This document shows, piece after piece, positions 6,629-14,089 of a DNA stretch of 64,000 nucleotides. Both the position numbers and the translations under genes were made by a program. The notes below the pieces were generated by a model. The model saw only the letters and a program-made list of their open reading frames with translations. It was not told where the DNA came from and did no database searches. How positions within the stretch are numbered: position 1 is the first letter of the stretch; each line of letters opens with the position of its first letter. The DNA is from SHZL01 sp963784425 (lineage in GTDB: Bacteria > Pseudomonadota > Gammaproteobacteria > Xanthomonadales > SZUA-36): NCBI GenBank assembly GCA_963784425.1, contig CAWARM010000011.1, positions 930,001 to 994,000 of the forward strand, in the 5' to 3' direction.

Positions 6629-7372
6629 TCAGAAACTATAAACCAGGTTGACCGAGGTTTGCGTATCCGTTTTGTCAACCCCGACGGGTACGTCGGAGTT
6701 ATTGCGCACCTGGTAGGCCAGATTCAGGGCAAACTTGGCATTAATGGCCACGGTAAGTCCCAGATCGTTCTGCAGGTAGGTGTTGTCGCTGCCTGCTTCC
6801 ACCAGGAAACGATCACCCAAAGAGGTGCTTGCCGTCATCTGCCAGGTCCATTCAGCCAGGCCACGGAAGATCAGGCCATCCTGGCTTTCCCCGGTCTCGG
6901 CAACTGTGGAACTGCGATAGCCCACGCCAGCTTCCAGCTTCAGTTTCTGCGTTTCAGTGTCCAAAATCTGGCGGCCGTAACCGGCGGAGACTGTTGCCTG
7001 GTCCTCGTAGGCGCTGAAATCGTCGTGGTCATAACGCAGGGCACCGAACACGTAGCTTTTCGCATTGAGCTTGTAATCGCTTTGTTCGCCAAGGTCGTAG
7101 CGCTTGGCCGTCGTGTCACCGTTGTTTTCGGAATTTAATGCGCTTGCGGCGAAACGGTGGCGCCATTTTTCTGACTCATAGGCGATCTCAGCTGCCAGGT
7201 TCAGGGAAAAGGTATCCGAGTTTCCCGATGTGGACACGAGGCCAAATTCCCCTTTGCCTGACCATCCGTACTTGGGTGCTTCTGGTTCCGATTTCGCGTC
7301 CTGGGCCATCAGCGCAGCCGGGGCAAGCAGCAAGGCCAGCGCCCACGAGCGTATATCCTGTAAAACGTTCAT
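6629..7372 (-). CDS. DUF481 outer-membrane protein (YdiY-like)
   Basis: A 247-residue secreted protein with a signal peptide (LALLLAPAALMAQ) and then alternating strands of the DUF481 family: GEFGLVSTSGNSDTFSLN near residues 41-58, and a C-terminal strand ending TSVNLVYSF with terminal Phe, the usual outer-membrane barrel signature. Members are called salt-induced outer-membrane proteins in enterobacteria, but the role is unproven. It is divergent from coq7, and the 7373-7484 interval holds both promoters. Confidence 0.82.
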   Translation of the reverse strand: MNVLQDIRSWALALLLAPAALMAQDAKSEPEAPKYGWSGKGEFGLVSTSGNSDTFSLNLAAEIAYESEKWRHRFAASALNSENNGDTTAKRYDLGEQSDYKLNAKSYVFGALRYDHDDFSAYEDQATVSAGYGRQILDTETQKLKLEAGVGYRSSTVAETGESQDGLIFRGLAEWTWQMTASTSLGDRFLVEAGSDNTYLQNDLGLTVAINAKFALNLAYQVRNNSDVPVGVDKTDTQTSVNLVYSF

Positions 7373-7484
7373 TACGGTTCTCTCCTGGTTAAAAAGGTAA
7401 AAAAAGCGCGCAAGTATAGCCAGTTCTCTGCGTTTTTCACCCCGGGCAGGGTTAAAATGACTTGGTTAAAGAGGAGAGCATCTT

Positions 7485-8132
7485 TTGACGTCTGCCCGAA
7501 CCATCTCAAAACTGGACCAGTTCCTGATTCGACTGGACGAAGCGTTGCGCCTGTCGGCGGGGGCAGCGCCCGCCGCGGCAAGGCCAAATCCCGCGGCCGG
7601 CATGGAAGAAGCGGAACTCGGCGCAGAAGAACGGCGGCACGTGGCCGGATTGATGCGCGTTAACCACGCGGGCGAGATTTGTGCCCAGGCGCTGTACGCC
7701 GGCCAGGCGGCCACGGCGCGGCAGGACAAGGTCCGCATCGCCATGCAACAGGCCGCAGACGAGGAAATTGATCACCTGTCCTGGTGTGAAACCCGCCTGC
7801 GGCAACTGGACAACCACACCAGCTTGCTCAATCCCTTCTGGTACGCAGGCTCATTCGCCATTGGCGCCCTGGCTGGCCTTGCTGGTGATAGCTGGAGCCT
7901 GGGTTTTGTGCGGGAAACCGAGAACCAGGTCGAGGCGCACCTGCAGGAGCACCTGGAACGTCTACCGCAGGAGGACGCACGCAGCCGGGCCATTCTCGAT
8001 CAGATGAAAGCAGACGAAGCGCGCCACGCGCACATGGCTGAAATCGCCGGTGGAAGGGAGTTACCTCAGGTCATTCGCAGTGCGATGGCATTGACTTCCG
8101 GCATCATGAAAACCCTCGCGTACCGCATTTAG
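7485..8132 (+). CDS. coq7: Demethoxyubiquinol hydroxylase (3-demethoxyubiquinol 3-hydroxylase)
   Basis: A 215-residue di-iron hydroxylase that adds the C6 hydroxyl in ubiquinone synthesis. Candidate iron ligands are Glu64 (NHAGEICAQ), Glu94/His97 (EEIDH), Glu146 and Glu178/His181 (DEARH). The membrane-binding hydrophobic patch SFAIGALAGLAGD lies at about 123-135. Translation starts at a TTG, chosen because GAGGAG sits 8 bp upstream and the family begins near SKLDQFLIRLD. The gene stands alone on the plus strand. Confidence 0.93.
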   Translation: MTSARTISKLDQFLIRLDEALRLSAGAAPAAARPNPAAGMEEAELGAEERRHVAGLMRVNHAGEICAQALYAGQAATARQDKVRIAMQQAADEEIDHLSWCETRLRQLDNHTSLLNPFWYAGSFAIGALAGLAGDSWSLGFVRETENQVEAHLQEHLERLPQEDARSRAILDQMKADEARHAHMAEIAGGRELPQVIRSAMALTSGIMKTLAYRI

Positions 8133-8173
8133 GGCCTGTTAACGCTATGCGGATGCCCAGCGTTAACAGGCCC
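8132..8173. terminator. Perfect 15-bp inverted repeat after coq7
   Basis: GGGCCTGTTAACGCT at 8132-8146 pairs exactly with AGCGTTAACAGGCCC at 8159-8173 around a 12-nt loop. It starts at the last base of the coq7 stop and ends 4 bp before the stop of the convergent gene, so it could end both transcripts. There is no T-run. Confidence 0.6.
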
Positions 8174-8176
8174 TAG

Positions 8177-8938
8177 TTAGTCCTCTTTCAACGCCGCGCG
8201 CAATTGCTCAAGGGTCGTAATCTCTTTTGCCTTGGCGGCTGCGGGGTCCTTTTCATCACGCCAGGATAAATCCCATCCACTGAGCTCAGCGCTCGCTGCA
8301 AGCGGAAATTCACCGGGGGCATACTGCGCAATGCCGGACAGGCGCATTTCTCCTTGCTGTGCTTCCCCTCCTGCCGGGTCAGCCACCGAGAACCTGAACT
8401 GCAGATCGAATCGCCGCTCCGTGTCGTTCTGAGGCCAGATGGAGCCGCTGACACTCCAGGGAGCCGGGAAAGTACCAGCAGCCGATCCTGTATCGAGATT
8501 AATGAAATTGACCTTGTCTTCGACCGCCACCTCCGTTTCCCTGGCGATCGCGGCCGGACCTGCTGGCGCGGCTCGCTCCAGCAGGCGCAACGCCAACTGC
8601 ATCATCAGTCCAGGCGCATCGAATGAAATATCCCCGGCATGTTCGGGATCGTAGCCGCGCATCAGCACCGCACGGTTCGCTACCAGCACGATTTCGCCCC
8701 GCACCACCTCACCAGGTGCGCTTAGCTCAGAACGAACCAGCAGGTCACCACAGGTGCAACGGAACAGATCCCAGCTGGCGTGGTAGCCCTGGCCTGGAAA
8801 ATTGACTTCAAGGCGAACCGAGGAAGGGTCTTTCCACTGGGTATTTGCCGGCAGGTCCACAGCCCAGGCGGGCGCGCATGCCAAAACCAGCACGCTGGCC
8901 AGGATCTTCAGCGACTGTCGCAAGGTGTTAAAAGGCAT
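8177..8938 (-). CDS. Hypothetical secreted protein
   Basis: About 253 residues from an ATG at 8938 that has AGGAG at the right distance; a GTG at 8953 is less likely. The N-terminus MPFNTLRQSLKILASVLVLA ending APAWA is a signal peptide. The mature part has a CTCGDLLVRSEL pair of cysteines, beta-rich sequence (PWSVSGSIWPQNDTERRFDL, FRFSVADPAGGEAQQGEMRL) and an acidic C-terminal tail. I do not recognise a domain family. It follows trpC closely and may be cotranscribed with it, although nothing links it to tryptophan synthesis. Confidence 0.7.
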   Translation of the reverse strand: MPFNTLRQSLKILASVLVLACAPAWAVDLPANTQWKDPSSVRLEVNFPGQGYHASWDLFRCTCGDLLVRSELSAPGEVVRGEIVLVANRAVLMRGYDPEHAGDISFDAPGLMMQLALRLLERAAPAGPAAIARETEVAVEDKVNFINLDTGSAAGTFPAPWSVSGSIWPQNDTERRFDLQFRFSVADPAGGEAQQGEMRLSGIAQYAPGEFPLAASAELSGWDLSWRDEKDPAAAKAKEITTLEQLRAALKED

Positions 8939-8955
8939 CAGGAAACTCCTCACAA

Positions 8956-9744
8956 CTATGGGCGGAACATGGCTTCAAGGGCCTGGCCCGGATGCTCTGC
9001 CCGCATGCAGGCTTCGCCTACCAGGAACGCCCGGACATTGGCTGCCAGCATGCTTTGCACATCCTCGCGGCTGTTAATACCGCTTTCTGTGACCATGATA
9101 CGTGAATCAGGAATGCTCCCGCGCAATCGGCGGCTGATTCCGAGATCAGTGCGGAACGTGCGCAGGTTCCGATTGTTGACACCGACCAGTGCAGCACCGG
9201 TAGCCAGCGCGCTTTCCAGCTCTTCTTCATCGTGCACTTCAACCAGCACATCCATCCCGATCTCGCGCGCAAGACCATCGAGTTCCAGCAGTTGCTCAAT
9301 ACCCAGCGCGGCTGCGATCAGCAGGATGCAGTCCGCTCCGATCACACGGGACTCATGCACTTGCCAGGGGTCAATGATGAAGTCTTTGCGCAATACCGGC
9401 AAATCGCACGCATCCCGTGCCTGTTGCAGATACTCCTTTGCGCCCTGGAACCAGGGTGTGTCAGTGAGCACGGACAAACACGTCGCGCCCCCTTCCTGGT
9501 AGCTGCGCGCAATGGCATCCGGGTGAAAATCCGCCCGTATCACGCCGGCGCTGGGCGACGCCTTTTTGACTTCAGCAATTACCGCAGCGCCCTGGGCGGC
9601 GATCAATTGAATGCGGCGGGTAAACCCGCGGGTGGGCGGCATTTCCGCACATTGCGCGACCAGTTGCGGCAGTGGACAGACCTGCCTGCCAGCCGCCACT
9701 TCCGCGGCCTTCGTGGCCAGGATCTTCTGCAGGATATCGCTCAT
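8956..9744 (-). CDS. trpC: Indole-3-glycerol-phosphate synthase
   Basis: A 262-residue single-function TIM-barrel enzyme converting CdRP to indole-3-glycerol phosphate in tryptophan synthesis. Catalytic blocks: AEVKKASPS at 57-65, LRKDFIID at 118-125, and VGVNNRNLRTF in the C-terminal half. There is no fused TrpF domain, so PRA isomerase must be encoded elsewhere. Its ATG overlaps the trpD stop by 4 bp (ATGA). Confidence 0.95.
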   Translation of the reverse strand: MSDILQKILATKAAEVAAGRQVCPLPQLVAQCAEMPPTRGFTRRIQLIAAQGAAVIAEVKKASPSAGVIRADFHPDAIARSYQEGGATCLSVLTDTPWFQGAKEYLQQARDACDLPVLRKDFIIDPWQVHESRVIGADCILLIAAALGIEQLLELDGLAREIGMDVLVEVHDEEELESALATGAALVGVNNRNLRTFRTDLGISRRLRGSIPDSRIMVTESGINSREDVQSMLAANVRAFLVGEACMRAEHPGQALEAMFRP

Positions 9745-10751
9745 GCAGTGCGCCCGACCAGGTGCTTCAGGGTATCTTCCGCGGCACCGCTGGCCAGCAC
9801 TGTGCGCGCAATTTCGACACCTTCGCGTATGGACGAGGCCACGTCGGCCGCATACAGCGCTGCACCGGAATTAAGCGCAACCATGTCTGCTGCCGGGCCA
9901 CTTTGCCCGGCAAAAATTGCGCGGATCATGTGCGCGGATTCCTCCGGGCCATCTACTCGTACCGGGTCCAGCGGCTGGCGCTTGATGCCAGCATCTTCCG
10001 GCTGGAACACGAACGTGTGCACCTGGCCTTCCAGCAGTTCAGCGACATAGCTGGGAGCGCTGATGCTCAGTTCATCCAGCCCATCCGCGGAATGAACCAC
10101 CAGCACGTGTTTACTGCCCAGCCTGTGCAGCACCTTGGCCAATGGCTCTACCCAGCGCTCGGCGAATACGCCCAGTAACTGGTGGGGAGCCCCGGCGGGG
10201 TTGGTTAGCGGGCCGAGCAGATTAAACAGCGTGCGCGTGCCCAGTTCCTTGCGCGGGGCGGCGGCAAACCGCGCAGCGCTGTGGTGGGCCGGTGCGTACA
10301 GGAAACCAATGTTGATTTCCTCAATACAGCCAGCCACGCGCGCTGGCGAAAGATCGAGATTAACTCCCAGGGCTTCCAGCACATCTGCACTGCCGGATTT
10401 TGACGACATCGACCGGTTACCGTGTTTGGCCACCCGCCCCCCGGCAGCCGCAACCACGAATGCACAGGCGGTGGATACATTGAATGTGCTGCTGCTGTCC
10501 CCCCCGGTGCCGCAGGTATCCACCAGGTGTTCCCTGGCTACGTCAATGCGCACGGCAAGCTCGCGCATGACCTGCGCCGCAGCAACGATTTCATCCACGG
10601 TCTCACCCTTGGTGCGCAGACCGGCCAGTATTCCGCCGATCTGGATGGGTGTGGCTCCACCGGTCATGATCTGTTGCATGACCTCGCGCATTTCGTCCGC
10701 GCTCAGGTCAATGCGATCAACAATGTTACTGATGGCCTGTTTTATGTCCAT
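9741..10751 (-). CDS. trpD: Anthranilate phosphoribosyltransferase
   Basis: A 336-residue enzyme joining anthranilate to PRPP. The PRPP loop CGTGGD is at 80-85 and KHGNRSMSSKSGSADVLEAL spans about 109-128, both diagnostic of TrpD. It overlaps trpC by 4 bp and lies 37 bp after the MaiA-like gene, so it is separated from trpG by two genes not belonging to the pathway. Confidence 0.96.
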   Translation of the reverse strand: MDIKQAISNIVDRIDLSADEMREVMQQIMTGGATPIQIGGILAGLRTKGETVDEIVAAAQVMRELAVRIDVAREHLVDTCGTGGDSSSTFNVSTACAFVVAAAGGRVAKHGNRSMSSKSGSADVLEALGVNLDLSPARVAGCIEEINIGFLYAPAHHSAARFAAAPRKELGTRTLFNLLGPLTNPAGAPHQLLGVFAERWVEPLAKVLHRLGSKHVLVVHSADGLDELSISAPSYVAELLEGQVHTFVFQPEDAGIKRQPLDPVRVDGPEESAHMIRAIFAGQSGPAADMVALNSGAALYAADVASSIREGVEIARTVLASGAAEDTLKHLVGRTA

Positions 10752-10788
10752 CTAGCCCTCCCGGCCGGCGCCTGCGGTCGGGCGCACC

Positions 10789-11427
10789 TTAGGCACGATC
10801 CGGCTGGCGTTCCGGGCTGGCCGCGATAAAGGCGGGGAGCGTGCACAGGTGCCGGTCAATCGCCACCAGCGCGGGAAAGGCTTCGACACTGACCTTGAAA
10901 CGGCGGGCGTTGTACATCTGCGGAACCAGCAGGACATCGGCCAGCGAAACCGCATCTGCGTAGAGGTAACGCCGGCTGGTGGAACGCTGCAACGCCCACG
11001 CCTCCATGGCACGAAATCCTTCCTGGATCCAATGCGCATACCAGCCCTGGACGGCGTTTTCGTCCTGGCCAAATTCCTGCCTGAGGTAGTTGGTTACGCG
11101 CAAATTGTTCAGCGGGTGGATGTCACAGGCTATGGCCTGCGCCATGGCCGCCACGTGCGCCCGGTCCACCGGGTCCTGTGGCAGCAAGCGCGGCTCCGCA
11201 ACGACACTGTCCAGGTATTCGATGATGGCCAGCGACTGGGTGAACAGTGTGCCACGGTGTTCCAGTGCCGGAACCAGGCCTTGCGGATTGGCGGCAAGAT
11301 AGTCCGCTTTCCTGTGCTCGCCCTGCGCCAGGTGCTTGGACACAAGTTCGTAGTCGATATGTTTCAGGTTCAGTGCAATGCGCACCCGGTAAGCCGCCGA
11401 ACTGCGCCAGAATGAATAAAGTTTCAT
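10789..11427 (-). CDS. maiA: Zeta-class GST, maleylacetoacetate or maleylpyruvate isomerase
   Basis: A 212-residue zeta-class glutathione S-transferase. The N-terminal SSAAYRVRIALNLK at about 9-22 is the family's glutathione-binding motif (SSxxxRVRIAL), followed by the thioredoxin-like fold and helical C-domain with HPLNNLRV. It isomerises maleylacetoacetate or maleylpyruvate in aromatic ring breakdown. The adjacent small FAH-family hydrolase is more typical of the gentisate/maleylpyruvate branch, but no ring dioxygenase is in the window. Confidence 0.85.
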   Translation of the reverse strand: MKLYSFWRSSAAYRVRIALNLKHIDYELVSKHLAQGEHRKADYLAANPQGLVPALEHRGTLFTQSLAIIEYLDSVVAEPRLLPQDPVDRAHVAAMAQAIACDIHPLNNLRVTNYLRQEFGQDENAVQGWYAHWIQEGFRAMEAWALQRSTSRRYLYADAVSLADVLLVPQMYNARRFKVSVEAFPALVAIDRHLCTLPAFIAASPERQPDRA

Positions 11428-11433
11428 CTCTGC

Positions 11434-12159
11434 TCACTCAATCCTGAAGGCAACCGCAGCAATGCCTTCCACTTCGCCCTGCAGCAGGTCGCCACGTTGC
11501 ACGGGACCCACTCCGGATGGCGTCCCGGTGAATATCAGATCACCCGGCAGCAGGCAGTACAAGGTCGAAAGCTCGGCAATGATTTCGCCGATATTCCAGA
11601 TCATCGCCTCGATATTTCCTTGCTGGCGCAGTTCGCCATTGACCTTGAGCCAAATGGCTCCGCGTTCGGGCCAGCCTGTTTGTTGGACGGGATGAATGGC
11701 ACTGAGGGGTGCTGATTGATCAAATCCCTTGGAGGTATCCCAGGGCCGGCCTCTGTCCTTGGCGATTTTTTGCAGGTCCCGCCGCGTCAGGTCTACCCCA
11801 ACGGCGAAGCCAAAGACATGCGCTGCGGCTCTCTCCACCGCAATGTTACTGCCGCCGCGGCCCAGGGCAACGACCAGTTCAATCTCGTGCTGCAGGTCCG
11901 TTGTTCGTGATGGATAGGCAACTGGGGTTGGCTTCGTTGCACCACCGTCCGCCATGAGCAGTGCATCGGCGGGCTTGGAGAAAAAAAAGGGTGGCTCACG
12001 CTGTGGGTCTGAGCCCATTTCGCGCGCATGGTCCGCGTAATTTTGGCCCACGCAATAAATACGGTGAATGGGGAAATGCTGGCCGCTCCCGTGAATGACC
12101 GCGCTGGGCCTGTCTGCCGGTGGAAAGACAAAGGTCACTTCGTTCATGGCCTGCCTCAA
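11434..12159 (-). CDS. Fumarylacetoacetate hydrolase family protein
   Basis: A 241-residue FAH-family protein of the short (FAHD1/fumarylpyruvate hydrolase) type, not the ~420-residue fumarylacetoacetase. Hallmarks: IYCVGQNYADHAREMG near 34-49, FFSKPADAL, EIELVVALG, DLTRRDLQ and the C-terminal FTGTPSGVGPV. It hydrolyses acylpyruvates in a metal-dependent way. The ATG overlaps the trpG stop by 4 bp and the gene ends 6 bp before maiA, so translation is coupled within the trp-like operon. Confidence 0.87.
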   Translation of the reverse strand: MRQAMNEVTFVFPPADRPSAVIHGSGQHFPIHRIYCVGQNYADHAREMGSDPQREPPFFFSKPADALLMADGGATKPTPVAYPSRTTDLQHEIELVVALGRGGSNIAVERAAAHVFGFAVGVDLTRRDLQKIAKDRGRPWDTSKGFDQSAPLSAIHPVQQTGWPERGAIWLKVNGELRQQGNIEAMIWNIGEIIAELSTLYCLLPGDLIFTGTPSGVGPVQRGDLLQGEVEGIAAVAFRIE

Positions 12160-12743
12160 TAAAACTTGCTGATGGATTGCAGGAAGTTCCTCAATAAATC
12201 ATGCCCGCAACGGGTGAGGATGGACTCGGGATGAAATTGCACCCCTTGCACTGGAAATTTCTTGTGTTTCAGGCCCATGATTTCGTGGTCACCCTGGTAC
12301 TCTGTCCAGGCCATGACCGAAAGGCTTTCCGGGATCGAAGCATTTTCCACCACCAGTGAATGATAGCGGGTGGCTTCAAAAGGCTGGGGCAGGCCTTTGA
12401 AAACACCCTGGCTGCGATGGTAAATCATGGACGTCTTTCCGTGCATGATGCGTTCCGCCCGAACCACCTTGCCGCCAAATGCCTGGCCTATGCACTGATG
12501 CCCCAGGCACACGCCAAGGATGGGCGTGACCATTCCGAGTGTTTTCACTATCTCGAGGCTGATGCCGGCTTCATTGGGGGTACATGGCCCGGGGGAAATC
12601 ACGATGCCCTCAGGTTTCATCTCCCTTACCTGGTTGACCGTTACGGCGTCATTACGCACCGTGACAACCTCGGCACCCAGTTCGCCCAGGTACTGCACCA
12701 GGTTATATGTAAACGAGTCATAGTTATCGATCATTAAGATCAT
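12156..12743 (-). CDS. trpG: Anthranilate synthase glutaminase component
   Basis: A 195-residue class I glutamine amidotransferase supplying ammonia to TrpE. It begins MILMIDNYDSFTYNLVQYLG, has the nucleophile Cys79 in GVCLGHQ (77-83) and the catalytic His/Glu in VQFHPES near 168-174. Such a subunit may also serve PabB. It lies 83 bp after the GNAT gene, so it is separated from trpE by about 1.3 kb of other genes. Confidence 0.95.
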   Translation of the reverse strand: MILMIDNYDSFTYNLVQYLGELGAEVVTVRNDAVTVNQVREMKPEGIVISPGPCTPNEAGISLEIVKTLGMVTPILGVCLGHQCIGQAFGGKVVRAERIMHGKTSMIYHRSQGVFKGLPQPFEATRYHSLVVENASIPESLSVMAWTEYQGDHEIMGLKHKKFPVQGVQFHPESILTRCGHDLLRNFLQSISKFY

Positions 12744-12826
12744 ATGTTGCTTAACTCTCTAACCATCTGGCCACGTAAGCCTTGGCAAAGTGTACTTGAA
12801 ACATGTAGCAAAAACCCCGCAGCCCT

Positions 12827-13399
12827 TCACGGCGTGGATGGACCTTGCCGCGCAACGTAAGAGCCCAATTCCAGCGACATGATGGAATCATCCTGCGGGT
12901 CGGTGCCGACCATGAACGTATTTGAGCCCACCCGCCGGAATCCGACCTTGCTGTAGTACGCGACGGCGCGCGGGTTCCGATTCCAGACCGTGAGCCACAG
13001 GTGACTTGCGCCCATGGAACGAGCCGCATCCACGACTGCCGAGAGCAGCGGACCTGCGATACCTTTGCCGTGCCAACTGCTTTTCACGTAAAAGCGTTTC
13101 AGCCCCACGGCTCGCTCAGCATCAACGCACTCCGGAACGGGCACCTGTTCAAGTTGTGCAAACCCCACCAGTTCCGTCTGCGCATAAGCCAGCAAGGTGT
13201 GCATGCAAGGATCGATGAGTTCCTGTCGCTGACGGTCTTCATGATAAAACTCATCCAGGTGCTGATCGGTATCAGCCGGGGAATTCAGACCGGCATAAGT
13301 TTCCACAAACGTGAGACGCGCGATAGCAGTCAAAGCGGCTGCATCGCTAGCCTCACCGCGACGAATCTCAGGGTGTTCCGGCGCCTTGTGCTTAGGCAT
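12827..13399 (-). CDS. GNAT-family N-acetyltransferase
   Basis: A 190-residue acetyltransferase. The acetyl-CoA binding motif A is visible as KSSWHGKGIAGPLLSAVVDA, followed by LWLTVWNRNPRAVAYYSKVG and FRRVG, the standard GNAT C-terminal segment. The N-terminal EIRRGEASDAAALTAIARLTF is motif C/D-like. Substrate cannot be told. It lies 11 bp after the toxin gene, so the toxin-antitoxin module and this gene may have arrived together. Confidence 0.83.
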   Translation of the reverse strand: MPKHKAPEHPEIRRGEASDAAALTAIARLTFVETYAGLNSPADTDQHLDEFYHEDRQRQELIDPCMHTLLAYAQTELVGFAQLEQVPVPECVDAERAVGLKRFYVKSSWHGKGIAGPLLSAVVDAARSMGASHLWLTVWNRNPRAVAYYSKVGFRRVGSNTFMVGTDPQDDSIMSLELGSYVARQGPSTP

Positions 13400-13410
13400 G
13401 AATTTTCATC

Positions 13411-13686
13411 TTACCGGTACACCTCATCATGGCTGCCAACGTCCAGCAGGATGATCTCCTTTTCAGATATGACGACAGTCAGGGTGATTCGATAGCTCTC
13501 GGTAATACTGATGGCCTGAACTCCTTTTAGTTTGCCGCTGAGGTGGTGGTATTGCAGGTGGGGTTGGAAGGGGTCGAGTTCCAGATCGCGGAGGGTGGCA
13601 GTGAACTTTTCCCTTAATTCACCATGGTGTTTGATAAATTTTTTAGCCGCTCGCGTAAATCGGGGCGACCAAACGAGGGCGTACAC
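13411..13686 (-). CDS. RelE/YafQ-type mRNA interferase toxin
   Basis: A 91-residue small toxin of the RelE/ParE superfamily: ALVWSPRFTRAAKKFIKHHG, then HLSGKLKGVQAISITESYRI and a C-terminal LDVGSHDEVYR resembling the catalytic end of YafQ/RelE proteins (terminal His and Tyr-Arg). It would cleave mRNA on the ribosome if freed from its antitoxin. Its ATG begins 3 bp after the antitoxin stop. Sequence is complete, so the pair is probably functional. Confidence 0.82.
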   Translation of the reverse strand: MYALVWSPRFTRAAKKFIKHHGELREKFTATLRDLELDPFQPHLQYHHLSGKLKGVQAISITESYRITLTVVISEKEIILLDVGSHDEVYR

Positions 13687-13689
13687 GCT

Positions 13690-13953
13690 TCAGTCTTCCA
13701 GACCCAGCTCTTTGAACAAATCCGCCGCCGTGCCTCGCTTCACTCGCCCGGCCTTGACGTCTTCCAGTGATGCAAGCACCCGTGCGGTGTAGGCCTCTTC
13801 TTGCGCCTCCATCAGCTCCTGGTACCGCACTTCCGAAAGCACCACGTACTGGGGCTGATTGTTTTTGATGATGTGCACATCCCCTGTTGCAAGCAGATCA
13901 TCCACGGCGGCAATGCCGCGCCGCTTGATCTCCTGGGCCGGTATGGTTTTCAT
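13690..13953 (-). CDS. Phd/YefM-like antitoxin
   Basis: An 87-residue protein with an N-terminal Phd/YefM-style DNA-binding region (KTIPAQEIKRRGIAAVDDLL, then DVHIIKNNQPQYVVLSEVRY) and a charged C-terminal tail (EDVKAGRVKRGTAADLFKEL) expected to wrap the toxin. First gene of the pair, with CAGGAG upstream of the ATG. It probably represses its own promoter by binding the 24-bp repeats at 13970-14023. Confidence 0.82.
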   Translation of the reverse strand: MKTIPAQEIKRRGIAAVDDLLATGDVHIIKNNQPQYVVLSEVRYQELMEAQEEAYTARVLASLEDVKAGRVKRGTAADLFKELGLED

Positions 13954-13969
13954 GGGTTCACTCCTGTCT

Positions 13970-14023
13970 GTACTTTAATAGATACACATTTCGGTACTTG
14001 TTATGATACCCAATTACGTACTT
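13970..14023 (-). promoter_or_regulatory. Three 24-bp-spaced AAGTAC repeats, candidate antitoxin operator
   Basis: Reading the minus strand, AAGTAC occurs three times with 24-bp spacing (plus-strand GTACTT at 13970, 13994 and 14018), and GTATC recurs at the same period between them. This is about 2.25 copies of a direct repeat ending 16 bp upstream of the antitoxin ATG. Regularity and position suggest an autoregulatory operator. Confidence 0.6.
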
Positions 14024-14089
14024 TCAATCCAGAAACCAAACCAAGCCTATCTACGGGAGACCGATAGCCTGGAAAGGAGGAGTCATCAC

